64,000 nucleotides of DNA from an uncultured Prevotellaceae bacterium (lineage in GTDB: Bacteria > Bacteroidota > Bacteroidia > Bacteroidales > Bacteroidaceae). Position 1 is the first letter of the stretch, and each line of letters starts with the position of its first letter. The notes beneath the pieces were generated by a model. It saw only the letters and a list, made by a program, of their open reading frames with translations, searched no databases and was not told the origin of the DNA. Both the position numbers and the translations under genes were made by a program. This document shows, one piece after another, positions 33,638-43,632 of this stretch. The stretch lies in the NCBI GenBank assembly GCA_900314655.1, contig OMWC01000019.1, positions 1-64,000 of the forward strand, given 5' to 3'.

Positions 33638-34654
33638 CTATATTTTGAGCTTGGCATCCTCAAGCGCAGCAACGACACGGTCAGTCCACTGATCAAACTC
33701 CGGATCTTCCTGTTGACACTCGGGATGACTCAGGATATAAGCCACACAACGGCGTACGCCTTCCTCAAATCGCACCGTAGCCTTGAATCCGGGAACAACC
33801 CTCTTCAGTTTCGTGCAGTCAAATACCACGGAGACGGCTTTGTCGCCCGTCAGGTTACCCTCCAGGTCGTAAGCCGCCGGAGCCACGTCGTTCAGATACT
33901 GGGAAGAGACATAATAAGGCTTCAGCGAAACACCCAGGGCAGCGGCCGCCGCCTCATAAATCTGATTCCACGTTAGCGATTCGTCAGACATAATCTGGAA
34001 AGCCTCACCTATGGCATGGGGATTACCCAAAAGGCCGATATAGCCGCGGGCAAAATCCTCGTTCCACGTCATCGTCCACAACGAGCTACCATCACCATGT
34101 ATGATGACGGGCTTCCCCTCCATCATACGCTTCAGGACCTGCCAACTGCCTTTCGTGCCATGCACACTCAAGGGCACGGAGCGCTCACAATACGTGTGGC
34201 TGGGGCGCACGATCGTAACGGGGAAACCTTCCTCGCGATAATACTTCATCAGCAATTCCTCGCAGGCAATCTTGTCGCGTGAATACTGCCAATGGGGATT
34301 GGCCAGCGTGGTTCCTTCGTTGATGACATAGTTGCGGGCTGGCTTGTTGTAAGCAGAAGCGGAACTGATATAGACATACTGTCGAGTACGACCAGCAAAG
34401 AGACGATGATCACGCTCTACTTGTTGAGGGACGAACCCTATAAATTCACAAACAGCATCAAACTGCGTATCGCCAATCAGACGGAGCACCTCAGCCTCGT
34501 CATCAATATCCGCAATAATCTGCTTCACGCCCTCAGGCACTTCATCACGACGGTTGCCGCGATTAAGCAGCCACAGCTCATGTTCACTCTCTGCCAACTG
34601 ACGGGTAATAGCGCTGCTGATGGTACCCGTGCCACCAATTATCAGGATTCTCAT
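33638..34654 (-). CDS. NAD-dependent epimerase/dehydratase (extended SDR)
   Basis: This 338-residue Rossmann protein starts with RILIIGGTGTISSAI, the nucleotide-binding glycine motif of an atypical extended SDR, and has the sequence YVYISSASAYNKP where the catalytic region lies. It resembles Bacteroidota and plant-type NAD-dependent dehydratases of unassigned substrate. It has no export signal. It begins 15 nt after the stop of the Fe-alcohol dehydrogenase remnant and precedes the aldo/keto reductase, so the three once formed one redox operon. A role in handling released sugars is a guess. Confidence 0.85.
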   Translation of the reverse strand: MRILIIGGTGTISSAITRQLAESEHELWLLNRGNRRDEVPEGVKQIIADIDDEAEVLRLIGDTQFDAVCEFIGFVPQQVERDHRLFAGRTRQYVYISSASAYNKPARNYVINEGTTLANPHWQYSRDKIACEELLMKYYREEGFPVTIVRPSHTYCERSVPLSVHGTKGSWQVLKRMMEGKPVIIHGDGSSLWTMTWNEDFARGYIGLLGNPHAIGEAFQIMSDESLTWNQIYEAAAAALGVSLKPYYVSSQYLNDVAPAAYDLEGNLTGDKAVSVVFDCTKLKRVVPGFKATVRFEEGVRRCVAYILSHPECQQEDPEFDQWTDRVVAALEDAKLKI

Positions 34655-34669
34655 AGTTATTCTTCACTC

Positions 34670-35035
34670 TCACTTCGCCATTGTATAAATCTTCTCCATA
34701 TCCTCGCGATGCAACACAAGGAATCCACCTACGGTGTGACTTCCGTCATGGCTGCACTTACGAGCCATCTCGCTGATTTCCTCATCCGTAATCTCGCGCC
34801 CGATAAGTTCGTGGATGCTCGTAGGCATACCGATACTGCGGAAGAAACGCTCCATGGCCTCAATGCCTTTCAGGGCCGTAGCCTCCGGATTGGTAAAATC
34901 GTTAGCCACATGCATCGCGTTGACAGCCAGCCGCGTGCCGCCATATTTCTTTACCAGAGCCGCCGTGTGCTGCTCACTATTCTTTCCGAAAACCACCTCC
35001 GTAGGAGCATGGTAACTAAAATCTACCATTGTCAA
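34670..35035 (-). pseudogene. iron alcohol dehydrogenase with internal deletion
   Basis: The frame is intact (121 residues) but encodes only the two ends of an iron-containing alcohol dehydrogenase of the butanol-dehydrogenase type. Residues about 1-33 (DFSYHAPTEVVFGKNSEQHT) are the N-terminal strand. From about residue 34 (LAVNAMHVANDFTNPEATAL) the sequence matches the extreme C-terminal helical region through GREITDEEISEMARKCS. The family has about 385 residues, so about 260, including the NAD site and iron ligands, are missing. It cannot be a working dehydrogenase. The junction is in frame and the start codon is kept, so the short protein could still be made. Confidence 0.8.
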
Positions 35036-35182
35036 AACAGTTTTATTGATGTTTAATATTTCTACAAAGCGAGAGGAAACGCACTTCCCCGAGCCAAAGG
35101 TACGAAAAATAAACGAAAACCCAACAAAAACAGAACGGAATAATGAGGTCGTAGCCCGCCTCTTTATCCCGTTTGTATCATT

Positions 35183-36358
35183 TTACTTCCATTTATAATT
35201 ATTCCGCCACAAATTTGGCAGGAAACGGTCGTATAGCAAATGTCGCCAAGTAACCAAGTCGTGTGCTCCGCCGCCACCAACATAATAGTCGTTCTTCACA
35301 CCCAACTTGTCGAGTTGTTCATGCAAACGTTCATGACGAGCCATAAAGCCTGTCTCGTAGGTGCCGCCGCCGATGAAGAGATAGTCTATACGATCATTGA
35401 CATCAGGCTCATTGACAACTGGGGTTTCAGAAAGATCGATGGCAGCAGAAAGAATTCCCAGCGAACCAAAGACATCCAGATTACGAAGTGCCACATACTG
35501 CGTCATACGTCCGCCCATGGAAAGTCCACTCAAAGCACGTGCATGTTTGTCCCTAATCACACTGTAATGAGACTCTACGAAAGGAATAACACACTCCAGC
35601 AGCTCACGCTCCACCAAAGGGAAAGCCAATTCAGTGTGTTTAGGATGACTTCGGGTGACCATCTGATCGTTAGGGAAACATACTATCATTTCACGAGCCT
35701 TTCCTTCTGCTATGATATTGTCAAGAATGAAGTTAGCGCGCCCATGCATCACCCATGTCTCCGTGAGGTCACCGGAACCACCCATCAGATAAAGCACTGG
35801 ATACTTCTTCTTCGGATTATAGTTGGCTGGGGTATAGACCATCATATCGCGCAGCCCATTTGTCACTTTTGAGAAATAATAGTGAGTGGTGATACTTCCG
35901 TGAGGCACGTCGGGTTTGGGGTCATACCACGTAGGTTTGTCACCATGAACAAACAGCATACTGAAAGAAGGCATGGCGGCATGACCTGTAAACTCATTGT
36001 TGGCATCAATATTCTGTACACCGTCAATAATGATGTAATAGAAGTAAATCTCAGGAGCCAATGGCCCTAAGGTAAGCGTCCACACGCCATCGTCGCCTTT
36101 GGTGAAATCAACGCGCTTACGAGCCTCCTTACCAACAAACATTGATCCTGTGAGTTGCACACTCTTGGCTTCGGGAGCCTTCACACGGAAAATAACCGTA
36201 TGGTCATCAAGCACCTCGGGAGAGAGCACCTGAGTGCTAAAAGGAAGAATACCCTCGGTATTACGCTGCGGGTCATATTGTATGTTGACACGAGTCTGCT
36301 GAGCCAAAATTGGCACTGCTGCCAGAAGGAGCAGTGCCATAAACACATATTTTCTCAT
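35183..36358 (-). CDS. CE1-family esterase with E-set domain
   Basis: This exported protein has 391 residues: signal peptide (about 1-19), an E-set/CBM48-like sandwich (about 45-125, FRVKAPEAKSVQLTG) and a CE1 hydrolase (about 150-391). The nucleophile is S280 in SGLSMGGRM and the histidine is H366 in GGGAHDLVTWRH. The layout is the same as each half of the neighbouring double esterase. Its start overlaps the stop of that gene by 4 nt, so they are coupled. It probably releases acetate, ferulate or coumarate from arabinoxylan. It is the last gene of the leftward operon that begins with GH3; no strong terminator was seen in 35036-35182. Confidence 0.9.
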   Translation of the reverse strand: MRKYVFMALLLLAAVPILAQQTRVNIQYDPQRNTEGILPFSTQVLSPEVLDDHTVIFRVKAPEAKSVQLTGSMFVGKEARKRVDFTKGDDGVWTLTLGPLAPEIYFYYIIIDGVQNIDANNEFTGHAAMPSFSMLFVHGDKPTWYDPKPDVPHGSITTHYYFSKVTNGLRDMMVYTPANYNPKKKYPVLYLMGGSGDLTETWVMHGRANFILDNIIAEGKAREMIVCFPNDQMVTRSHPKHTELAFPLVERELLECVIPFVESHYSVIRDKHARALSGLSMGGRMTQYVALRNLDVFGSLGILSAAIDLSETPVVNEPDVNDRIDYLFIGGGTYETGFMARHERLHEQLDKLGVKNDYYVGGGGAHDLVTWRHLLYDRFLPNLWRNNYKWK

Positions 36359-38619
36359 TTGAACAATTCCTTAACGGTCAGTTCCAGATAATCACGACAG
36401 TTCATCCACGTGTGTCCACCACCGGGATTATAGAAGGTATGCTTCAGCCCCTGATCGGTAAGATATTTCTCAAATCCACGGGAAGCCTGAATGAGGAAAT
36501 CATCGCGCCCGGTACCCAGAAACATGAATTTCAGCTTTCTCTTGAGGTCGCTGATGGGAGCATACGTGCCATTAGTGAAGTTCATTTCATACTCGTTGCC
36601 GAAGATGGCAGGAGCATAGGCAGCCACATAATGGAAGAGATCGGGATTGCCAAAACCGGTTGCCAAAGTCTGCCGACCGCCGAGTGAGAAACCGGCAATC
36701 GCACGATGATCTGCATCGGTGAGCACATTGTAGTTCTGCTCTATAAAGGGGATGACGTCTTTCGTGATTTCATCGGCTACGCGCTTGGTATCCATGGGAT
36801 TGTACATCTTCTCCTTACCTTGGAGAATCAACTCCGGATATGGATTAGCATACGGCATCACCACAATCATCCGCTTGGCTTCGCCCTGCGCAATGAGATT
36901 GTCGAGGATGTTATTCATATGACCCACCTTAAACCAAGTCTCATAAGTATCCGTCATGCCATGGATAAGATAAAGGACGGGGAGTTTCTCACTGCCCTGC
37001 GGATCATATCCGGCGGGAGTATAGACACACATCGGACGGTCTATGCCAAAGTTGTTGGAGTGATAGAAACGATAGGATACCTTACCTTGAGGCACTCGCT
37101 GGATGTCCTGTACAGATGGTTGCTCACCTCGCACATCACAAAGATTACCTTTGAAATGCTCGTTGGGGAAGATAAGCACATTGTTGGGGTCGTTCATCTG
37201 CGTACCATCAACAATGAAACTATAGGGATAGATATCTGGCTGGTCAGGCTTCACGGTAATACTCCAGATACCCTCGGCATCCTTTTCCATCGGCTTGTTG
37301 CCACTGAACATCTGGCACTCCAGTTCCACTTTCTGAGCCTCGGGGGCCTTGAAACGGAAGGTCACTGAACCGTCTTTATTATACTCGGGCGAAACTATAG
37401 GTTTGGGGAACATGCGAGCCATGACACCGGGGGTGAACTGCTGATCCTGACGGGGAGCAGGAGCCTCAACCTTCTCGTTACCCACAGGACAGCTCTTAGC
37501 CACTTTGTAAGGATCATCCTGGAAGAGCAGACGAAGTGAACAGTTGAGGAAATAGCGGGCATTCATCCAAGTGTGTCCGTGCTTGTCGTTGGTGAATACC
37601 TTAATGTTCTTGATGTGATGCTGGTCAAGATCATCCATGAAGCGCTTGGCATTACCATAGAGGAAATCGTCGGTACCCACACCAAGCCAGAAGAGTTTGA
37701 TCTTACTATTCAGCGTCTTTGCATCATCGAGCTGGCCAGGGCGTAGCATTGTGAACGAACTGTAGGAACAAAGATGAGAGAAACGATCCAGATTGTTCAG
37801 ACCGATACTCAATGCCTGGTTTCCTCCACGCGAGAAACCACCAATAGCACGATGGGCAGCATCGTTGATCGTGCGATAGTTTTTCTCCACATAAGGCATC
37901 AGGTTATCCAGAAAATCCTTACTGAAGAGGTCAAACTGCACGGGACTGCCATCACCTTGTCCCATCAGACGGGATGGATTGCCATAGGGAAGTACAATGA
38001 TCATCTCCTTGGCAGCACCCTCGGCAATCAAGTTATCCAGGATAAGGTTCATCTTGCCCACCTTGAAATAGACCTCTTCGGTATCGGTGGTACCGCTGAT
38101 GAGATACATCACGGGATATTTCTTCTGGGAGTCTTTGTCATACGTAGGTGGTGTATAGACTATCGCATTGCCAAACATACCCATCGCATCCGACCAGTAG
38201 TTCACGTAGTCCACCTTGCCATGAGGCACATTCTTCAGCGCATGGATGAGGTTTCCGTCACCACGCATATCAAGCAAACTGTTCTTGAAGCCCTCGTTGG
38301 GGAACCACTCAGCATTCTGAGGGTCCATCACCTGATGACCATCCACAATGAAACAATAGGGATAAATGTCGGGAACAGTAGGGCCAAGCGTTACGGTCCA
38401 TACATTGTTTTCGCCTTTCTTCATCTCATGGCGACCAGCAAACTGCACATCAACCATCACCTGCTTTGCATGTTCATTCTGATAGTTGAACGTTACGGTG
38501 TTGTCAGGATTCACAACAGGAGAAGGTGCGGGAGCAGGCCGTCCCGGCTGAGCATTTGAAGGAACGAGGGCAGCTGTCATCCATAACAGCGCTACCCACT
38601 TTTTAATGGAATACTTCAT
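36355..38619 (-). CDS. double CE1 esterase, two E-set/CE1 units
   Basis: This 754-residue exported protein contains two complete copies of an E-set plus CE1 unit. Unit 1 (about 30-375) has S263 in GGFSRGGNQ and a GHTWMNARYF histidine. Unit 2 (about 400-754) has S645 in AGFSLGGRQ, aspartate around 706 in GTGRDDF and H736 in GGGHTWMNCRDY. Both nucleophiles are present, so both units may be active. The linker around 376-395 is proline- and charge-rich (VEAPAPRQDQ). The units are clearly diverged, so this is an old duplication rather than an assembly fault. Two esterases with different preference on one chain fit xylan decorated with both acetate and ferulate. It sits between double GH43 and CE1 in the operon. 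Confidence 0.9.
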   Translation of the reverse strand: MKYSIKKWVALLWMTAALVPSNAQPGRPAPAPSPVVNPDNTVTFNYQNEHAKQVMVDVQFAGRHEMKKGENNVWTVTLGPTVPDIYPYCFIVDGHQVMDPQNAEWFPNEGFKNSLLDMRGDGNLIHALKNVPHGKVDYVNYWSDAMGMFGNAIVYTPPTYDKDSQKKYPVMYLISGTTDTEEVYFKVGKMNLILDNLIAEGAAKEMIIVLPYGNPSRLMGQGDGSPVQFDLFSKDFLDNLMPYVEKNYRTINDAAHRAIGGFSRGGNQALSIGLNNLDRFSHLCSYSSFTMLRPGQLDDAKTLNSKIKLFWLGVGTDDFLYGNAKRFMDDLDQHHIKNIKVFTNDKHGHTWMNARYFLNCSLRLLFQDDPYKVAKSCPVGNEKVEAPAPRQDQQFTPGVMARMFPKPIVSPEYNKDGSVTFRFKAPEAQKVELECQMFSGNKPMEKDAEGIWSITVKPDQPDIYPYSFIVDGTQMNDPNNVLIFPNEHFKGNLCDVRGEQPSVQDIQRVPQGKVSYRFYHSNNFGIDRPMCVYTPAGYDPQGSEKLPVLYLIHGMTDTYETWFKVGHMNNILDNLIAQGEAKRMIVVMPYANPYPELILQGKEKMYNPMDTKRVADEITKDVIPFIEQNYNVLTDADHRAIAGFSLGGRQTLATGFGNPDLFHYVAAYAPAIFGNEYEMNFTNGTYAPISDLKRKLKFMFLGTGRDDFLIQASRGFEKYLTDQGLKHTFYNPGGGHTWMNCRDYLELTVKELFK

Positions 38620-38648
38620 TTTTCTAGTTTATCTTTTTCGTTTATCAT

Positions 38649-41258
38649 TTATTTCATCTGCCACCAATCCCAGAGGAAAAGATCGGTTTTGGCAGCTCCT
38701 TTGAATACAAAGACAAGGTCGTGAATGCCACGGGGAGCCTTCAACTTACAAGAGGATTGCCCGTTTCCTGAGAGAACAAGGACGCCTGCAAGCGGACCGT
38801 CGGCATGGTCGAGACGAACTTCTATCGCGGTGCCTTTTTTAACGGATGCTACACTTGCTATAAATTTCTTTGCTCCCTTATTGCCAAAATCCACATTGCG
38901 GAGCATGAGCGTTTCTCCATCATCTATATTGCAGAGCTGAATGACTTTGGGGAAGGTAGCCGTCTCAACGGTCTTCAAGCCCCAGCCCCACGACATCGTC
39001 TCAGCCTCCACTCTCCGGTAAGGATTGAAGGTTGACACAGGATTAAGTACATTCTCACGGAAATAGGGAAGTTCCTGAATGGTGCCATCAGCATTATACT
39101 GCATTTCCGCACAAGATACCGAGCGACGCTCCGAATGCTCGTCAGTAATCAATCGCAGCAAATCATAATTCAGTCCGAACACATAGGAATGCCCCTTATA
39201 GTCGATAATGCCAGGGTGATTACCTCGGGTTTTGTAAGTATGGTTCATGATATGGCCCTTATACTGCCAAGGGCCTGTAATCTTATCACTCATGGCATAG
39301 CCGATACCTTCAGGACAGCATGTCGATGCAAAAGCAAGATAATACTTTGAATCTCTTTTATAAATCCACGGACCTTCCTGATAATCCGTAATATGAGGGA
39401 GTTGATGGATTTCACCCGAAGTGGAAATCATATCCTCATTAAGCTTTACGTAATAGGTATGGGGATTGCCCCAGTACATGTATGCCTGGCCGTCATCATC
39501 AATCCATACGGAAGGGTCTATGTCGTACCAATGCTCTTTCTGCCAGACAAGCGGCTTGCCAATGGGGTCATGAAAGGGGCCATAGGGAGAATCGGCCACA
39601 AGCACTCCGATGCCGTGGCCATGGATAGGACAATACATATAGAATTTGCCGTTACGTTCGATGACCTGCTCTGCCCAAGCTCCGTTGTCACCATCGTACC
39701 ATTTAAAGTCCTTCAAAGAAGCCACCGCGCCATGATCCTGCCAGTTCACCATATCGGTAGAGGTGTAGAGTAGCCAGTCCTTCATCTTGAACTCATAGCC
39801 TCGGGCATCATCCTCGTCGTGGGTGGTATAAAGAAAAACCGTATCCTGATAGACCATTGGTGCAGGGTCTGCGGTGAATTTGGTCTGCACTACGGGCATC
39901 TGGGCGCAAAACTGAATGTAGTCTATCTGGGCGGCGCCACTCTCCAATTCTAACCGTATATCAGAAATAGCAGGCGAAATCTTAGTGGTGAGTTTCTGAA
40001 TGGTGGATTCGAAACGTCCACGGGCTGGTATCTTCACCTTTGCCACACACGACTTTCCTACCAGAATTCGGACAATGGCACCTTCCGCTGAACAAGCGTT
40101 GACGAGCACCATTTGCGGCTCAACGTCGAACTTAACATCATTATATTGTATCCACCCTCCGTCTGAGAGCTGCGTTTTCCATCCCTTGAAGGTATTGGCC
40201 GCGTCGATATATTCAATCCGGGCTCCCACTTCTGAGATAGCGGAATAGCGGTCAACCTGAATACGCTCGAAGGCATTGGAAATGCCCACGCCACGCAAGG
40301 TCGGTTTCACCTCTTGTATGGTACCGTCCGGATTGAAGAAAAGCTTCTCTATCTGTACAGAGCGGCGCTTGTCATCGCGAGGCGAATAGGCGTTATGGTG
40401 ATAGAACAGATACCACTGACCTTTGAAGTTCACAATACTGTGGTGATTGGTCCAGCAGCCATTGGCATGCTCTGTCATAATGAGCCCTTTATACTCGTAT
40501 GGCCCCATCGGATGCTTGCTCATGGCGTAAGCCAGGACTTCGGTACTGTCGCGTACGTAAGGGTAAGTAAGGTAATAGTTGCCGTTATACTCGAAAGCAA
40601 ACGGGCCCTCGGCCTGGCGACTGGGCAAGCCCTTAAGACAGTTCACTCCAAGCATCTCAAACTCACGATCACCCCACTTGACGGTTTCCTTCGGAGTATC
40701 ATCAGCGAGTTCCTTCATATTGTCCTTGAGTTTGGCACAGCGTCCTGCCCCCCAGAATATGTAGGCATTGCCATCGGAGGCCTGAAGAACGCACGGATCG
40801 ATACCGTTGATGCCCTTGATGGGTTCAGGCTCAGGGATGAACGGTCCTTCGGGACTATCGGCTATGGCCACACCGACGCCGAAACCTCGCATGCCTCCGG
40901 CGGGAGCGGATGGAAAATAGAAATAGTATTTCCCGCCGCGCTCTACGCAGTCGGGTGCCCACATGGAATAGGAGTTGGATCTTACCCAAGGCACCTTGTT
41001 TTGGGTGAGGATCACGCCATGATCGGTCCAATCGGTAAGATTCTCGGAGGAGAACACGTGGTAGTCCTCCATGCAGAACCAGTCCTGACGCTGTCCTTCC
41101 GGGGGCAGGATATCATGCGAAGGGTAAAGATAAACCTTACCATTAAATACGCGAGCCGTAGGGTCGGCGGTGAACTGATCACGAATAATCGGGTTCTGAG
41201 CCATCAACCAACTACAGTTGAGCATCAGCAAGGCGAAAGCCGTGAGTAGTTTCTTCAT
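38649..41258 (-). CDS. double GH43 enzyme (GH43-CBM6-GH43-CBM6)
   Basis: This exported protein of 869 residues has four domains: GH43 (about 25-325, D32 in FTADPTARV), a CBM6-like sandwich (about 340-450), a second GH43 (about 460-725, FTADPAPMVYQDTVFLYTTH) and a second CBM6-like sandwich (about 735-869, YRRVEAETMSWGWG). The acidic residues are visible in both propellers: INGIDPCV and AEGPFAFE in the first, DIDPSV and YQEGPW in the second. The two halves are only distantly alike. The second resembles the single GH43-CBM6 at 15424-16839. Removal of arabinofuranose and xylose from arabinoxylan fragments is likely. It lies 12 nt after GH31. Confidence 0.9.
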   Translation of the reverse strand: MKKLLTAFALLMLNCSWLMAQNPIIRDQFTADPTARVFNGKVYLYPSHDILPPEGQRQDWFCMEDYHVFSSENLTDWTDHGVILTQNKVPWVRSNSYSMWAPDCVERGGKYYFYFPSAPAGGMRGFGVGVAIADSPEGPFIPEPEPIKGINGIDPCVLQASDGNAYIFWGAGRCAKLKDNMKELADDTPKETVKWGDREFEMLGVNCLKGLPSRQAEGPFAFEYNGNYYLTYPYVRDSTEVLAYAMSKHPMGPYEYKGLIMTEHANGCWTNHHSIVNFKGQWYLFYHHNAYSPRDDKRRSVQIEKLFFNPDGTIQEVKPTLRGVGISNAFERIQVDRYSAISEVGARIEYIDAANTFKGWKTQLSDGGWIQYNDVKFDVEPQMVLVNACSAEGAIVRILVGKSCVAKVKIPARGRFESTIQKLTTKISPAISDIRLELESGAAQIDYIQFCAQMPVVQTKFTADPAPMVYQDTVFLYTTHDEDDARGYEFKMKDWLLYTSTDMVNWQDHGAVASLKDFKWYDGDNGAWAEQVIERNGKFYMYCPIHGHGIGVLVADSPYGPFHDPIGKPLVWQKEHWYDIDPSVWIDDDGQAYMYWGNPHTYYVKLNEDMISTSGEIHQLPHITDYQEGPWIYKRDSKYYLAFASTCCPEGIGYAMSDKITGPWQYKGHIMNHTYKTRGNHPGIIDYKGHSYVFGLNYDLLRLITDEHSERRSVSCAEMQYNADGTIQELPYFRENVLNPVSTFNPYRRVEAETMSWGWGLKTVETATFPKVIQLCNIDDGETLMLRNVDFGNKGAKKFIASVASVKKGTAIEVRLDHADGPLAGVLVLSGNGQSSCKLKAPRGIHDLVFVFKGAAKTDLFLWDWWQMK

Positions 41259-41270
41259 TTTGCTTTTGAT

Positions 41271-43607
41271 TTATCTGATTATTGTTATTTTCTCCTTTGG
41301 CAGATGGGCCTTTTTATAACGTCCCTGAGGCTTACCTTGTTTCAGGCGCTGGGCCTTTTCGTCCCAGGTGAAAACCTGAATTGAGAAATCGCCCTGCTCA
41401 TAGGCATAGCCGTCACCGGCATCCTGATACAGCGCGAACGAAGCATCGGCTCCCGGATAGACGAGTATCTCTACGGGAGCGGGCGATTGGTCGGCATATT
41501 CTACATCTGGCCCCAGAGGAAGGATGCTGCCGTCGCGCACGTATAAAGGTATTCGCGAGATGGGGGCTTCGGCCGTAATCCATTGGCCGCCCTCGAAATG
41601 ACAGTTAGTATAAAAATCCCTCCAGCCGCATCCTTTGGGCAGATAAACCCTACGGGAATTAGCGCTCTCTGTGATTGGAGCTACAAGCAGGGAAGGGCCG
41701 AACATAAATTCGTCCTTGAGATCGAGAACCTGAGCGTCGTCAGGAAATTCGAAAGCCAGGGCGCGCGTCATCGTGTAGCCTTCTCTCGAAACGCGTGATG
41801 CTATGGAATACGTGTAGGGCAGCAGCCTGTAGCGGAGGCGGATGCTGCTGAGAATGCTTTCGTAATAGGGCTCTCCCGGGTTTCCGAACTGCCAAGGTTC
41901 GCGTGGTGTATCGCTGCCATGGCTACGCATCACAGGCAGAAACGTAGCAAACTGCAGCATGCGGCAATAAAGCTCACGATAGGCCGGATCTTTGCATCCT
42001 TCAGGGTATTCTCCGCGGCGAAACCATTGGCGATCCCAGCTTTTGGTAAAGAAGGCACCCACATCTATACTCCAGTAAGGACAACCGGTTGCCATGAAGT
42101 TGAGACCTGCAGGAATCATCTGCTGGAAGGATTTCCATGATGCATAGGTATCGCCATTCCAAGTAATCGTGGAATAACGCTGCTGTCCGGCATAGGATGA
42201 ACGCGTCAGATTGACGACACGCTTGGCAGAGGTTGATGCTCTTTGATGCTCATAGATTCCCATGGCGTGATAGAGCGAAAAGAGTTGGCTACGCTCTGCT
42301 CCCAATGCCGCACTCAGGGCATCGGTACTCAGTTGCCAGCGCCAATGCTGGTTTGTGGGATCATAATAGTCGGGGAAAGAATTCCAGTCTGCATCGATAG
42401 GCTCAGATGAATCACACCACCAGGCGTCGAAACCGTTCTGGAAGAATTCACGGTCAGCATATTGCCAATAGAGATCACGGGCTACGGGATTGAAGGCGTC
42501 ATAGACAGTAGTACCGGGGAAGAGCAGATTACGGTCGCGGAAGTCTTCCCACTGGGGACTGTTCATGGCATTAGGCCAGATAGAAATCATCAGCCGTGCA
42601 TTCATCCGATGGATGGAGTCGGCCAAAGCCTTTTTGTCAGGAAAATATTCCGGCATCATCTTCATCGTACCCCACTGCCCAGAGGGCCAATAGTTCCAAT
42701 CCTGCACAATCATATCTATGGGAATATGCCTTTCACGGAATTCGTTCAAGGTAGAAAGCAGGTCGTCGCTGCTCACATAGCGTTCTTTCGACTGCGTATA
42801 GCCAAACAGATAACGGGGCATCATCGGGCATTCACCTGTCAGCCAGCGATAACGCTCCACAGTCTTATCCATCGTGGCTCCCTTCATGAAGTAATAATCT
42901 ATTTCACGGGCGGCATCCAGCATCACTCCATGATCGAAGTCATCATAGAACTGCATGGCACATCCGGCATCCAGCAGCAGTCCATACCCTGCCGTGGAAT
43001 TGAGGACAGGCACCATGGCTTTGAGATTATGCTGGCAGAGATAGAGCCGTTTGCCACGAAGGTTCATATAGTCTTCCATGTGAGAACCGAGGCCATAGAG
43101 AGCCTCTCCTTTCTGCCATTGGAAATTCAGGAAGAAACGCCAGGTTGAGCCTATTGTATCCCTTCGCGCTATCTGCATCTGCTGTACGTCTCCGTTGGCT
43201 GTATGCACTACGGCCTTCGAGTTTTCATCGTAGCTCACCTTTTCTATCCACCGCCGTTCTGCCTTTCGAGGCTGGATAGGGTTTTCCGTCAAGAGCAAAC
43301 ATCCTGACCTGTCGAAGAAAGAGACTGCTCCACTCGTATTTATACGTACTTCCAGACTGTCAGAAAATATGCTTTTCCAACCATTCTCCTGAACAATACT
43401 TTCAGCAACATCCTGACTGGAATGAGAGACGCAAACGCCCGTATTGTTTCCCTTGAACTGTCCGTCGGGGGAAAACTGAACCCGTACGATGTCAGCGCAG
43501 ACAAAAGACACTTTTAAGACTCCACCGTCAACAGGAATCTGAACACCGGCGGCCTTAGAACTGAGAGCAGCAAAAATCAGCAGCAGAAACGAAAGACATC
43601 TTTTCAT
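41271..43607 (-). CDS. GH31 alpha-glycosidase (second copy)
   Basis: This exported enzyme of 778 residues has a signal peptide (about 1-19), nucleophile D399 in DAWWCDSSEP and acid/base D486 in ITWNGDTYAS. The strand before the barrel (MIVQDWNYWPSGQWG) and the LTRSSYAGQQRYS motif are typical of GH31 alpha-xylosidase-like enzymes. It differs throughout from the GH31 at 13035, so the two probably have different side-chain targets rather than being recent duplicates. It is the second gene of the operon headed by GH3, 25 nt downstream. Confidence 0.9.
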   Translation of the reverse strand: MKRCLSFLLLIFAALSSKAAGVQIPVDGGVLKVSFVCADIVRVQFSPDGQFKGNNTGVCVSHSSQDVAESIVQENGWKSIFSDSLEVRINTSGAVSFFDRSGCLLLTENPIQPRKAERRWIEKVSYDENSKAVVHTANGDVQQMQIARRDTIGSTWRFFLNFQWQKGEALYGLGSHMEDYMNLRGKRLYLCQHNLKAMVPVLNSTAGYGLLLDAGCAMQFYDDFDHGVMLDAAREIDYYFMKGATMDKTVERYRWLTGECPMMPRYLFGYTQSKERYVSSDDLLSTLNEFRERHIPIDMIVQDWNYWPSGQWGTMKMMPEYFPDKKALADSIHRMNARLMISIWPNAMNSPQWEDFRDRNLLFPGTTVYDAFNPVARDLYWQYADREFFQNGFDAWWCDSSEPIDADWNSFPDYYDPTNQHWRWQLSTDALSAALGAERSQLFSLYHAMGIYEHQRASTSAKRVVNLTRSSYAGQQRYSTITWNGDTYASWKSFQQMIPAGLNFMATGCPYWSIDVGAFFTKSWDRQWFRRGEYPEGCKDPAYRELYCRMLQFATFLPVMRSHGSDTPREPWQFGNPGEPYYESILSSIRLRYRLLPYTYSIASRVSREGYTMTRALAFEFPDDAQVLDLKDEFMFGPSLLVAPITESANSRRVYLPKGCGWRDFYTNCHFEGGQWITAEAPISRIPLYVRDGSILPLGPDVEYADQSPAPVEILVYPGADASFALYQDAGDGYAYEQGDFSIQVFTWDEKAQRLKQGKPQGRYKKAHLPKEKITIIR

Positions 43608-43632
43608 TTTATAATACCCTTAGCCGTAAATA

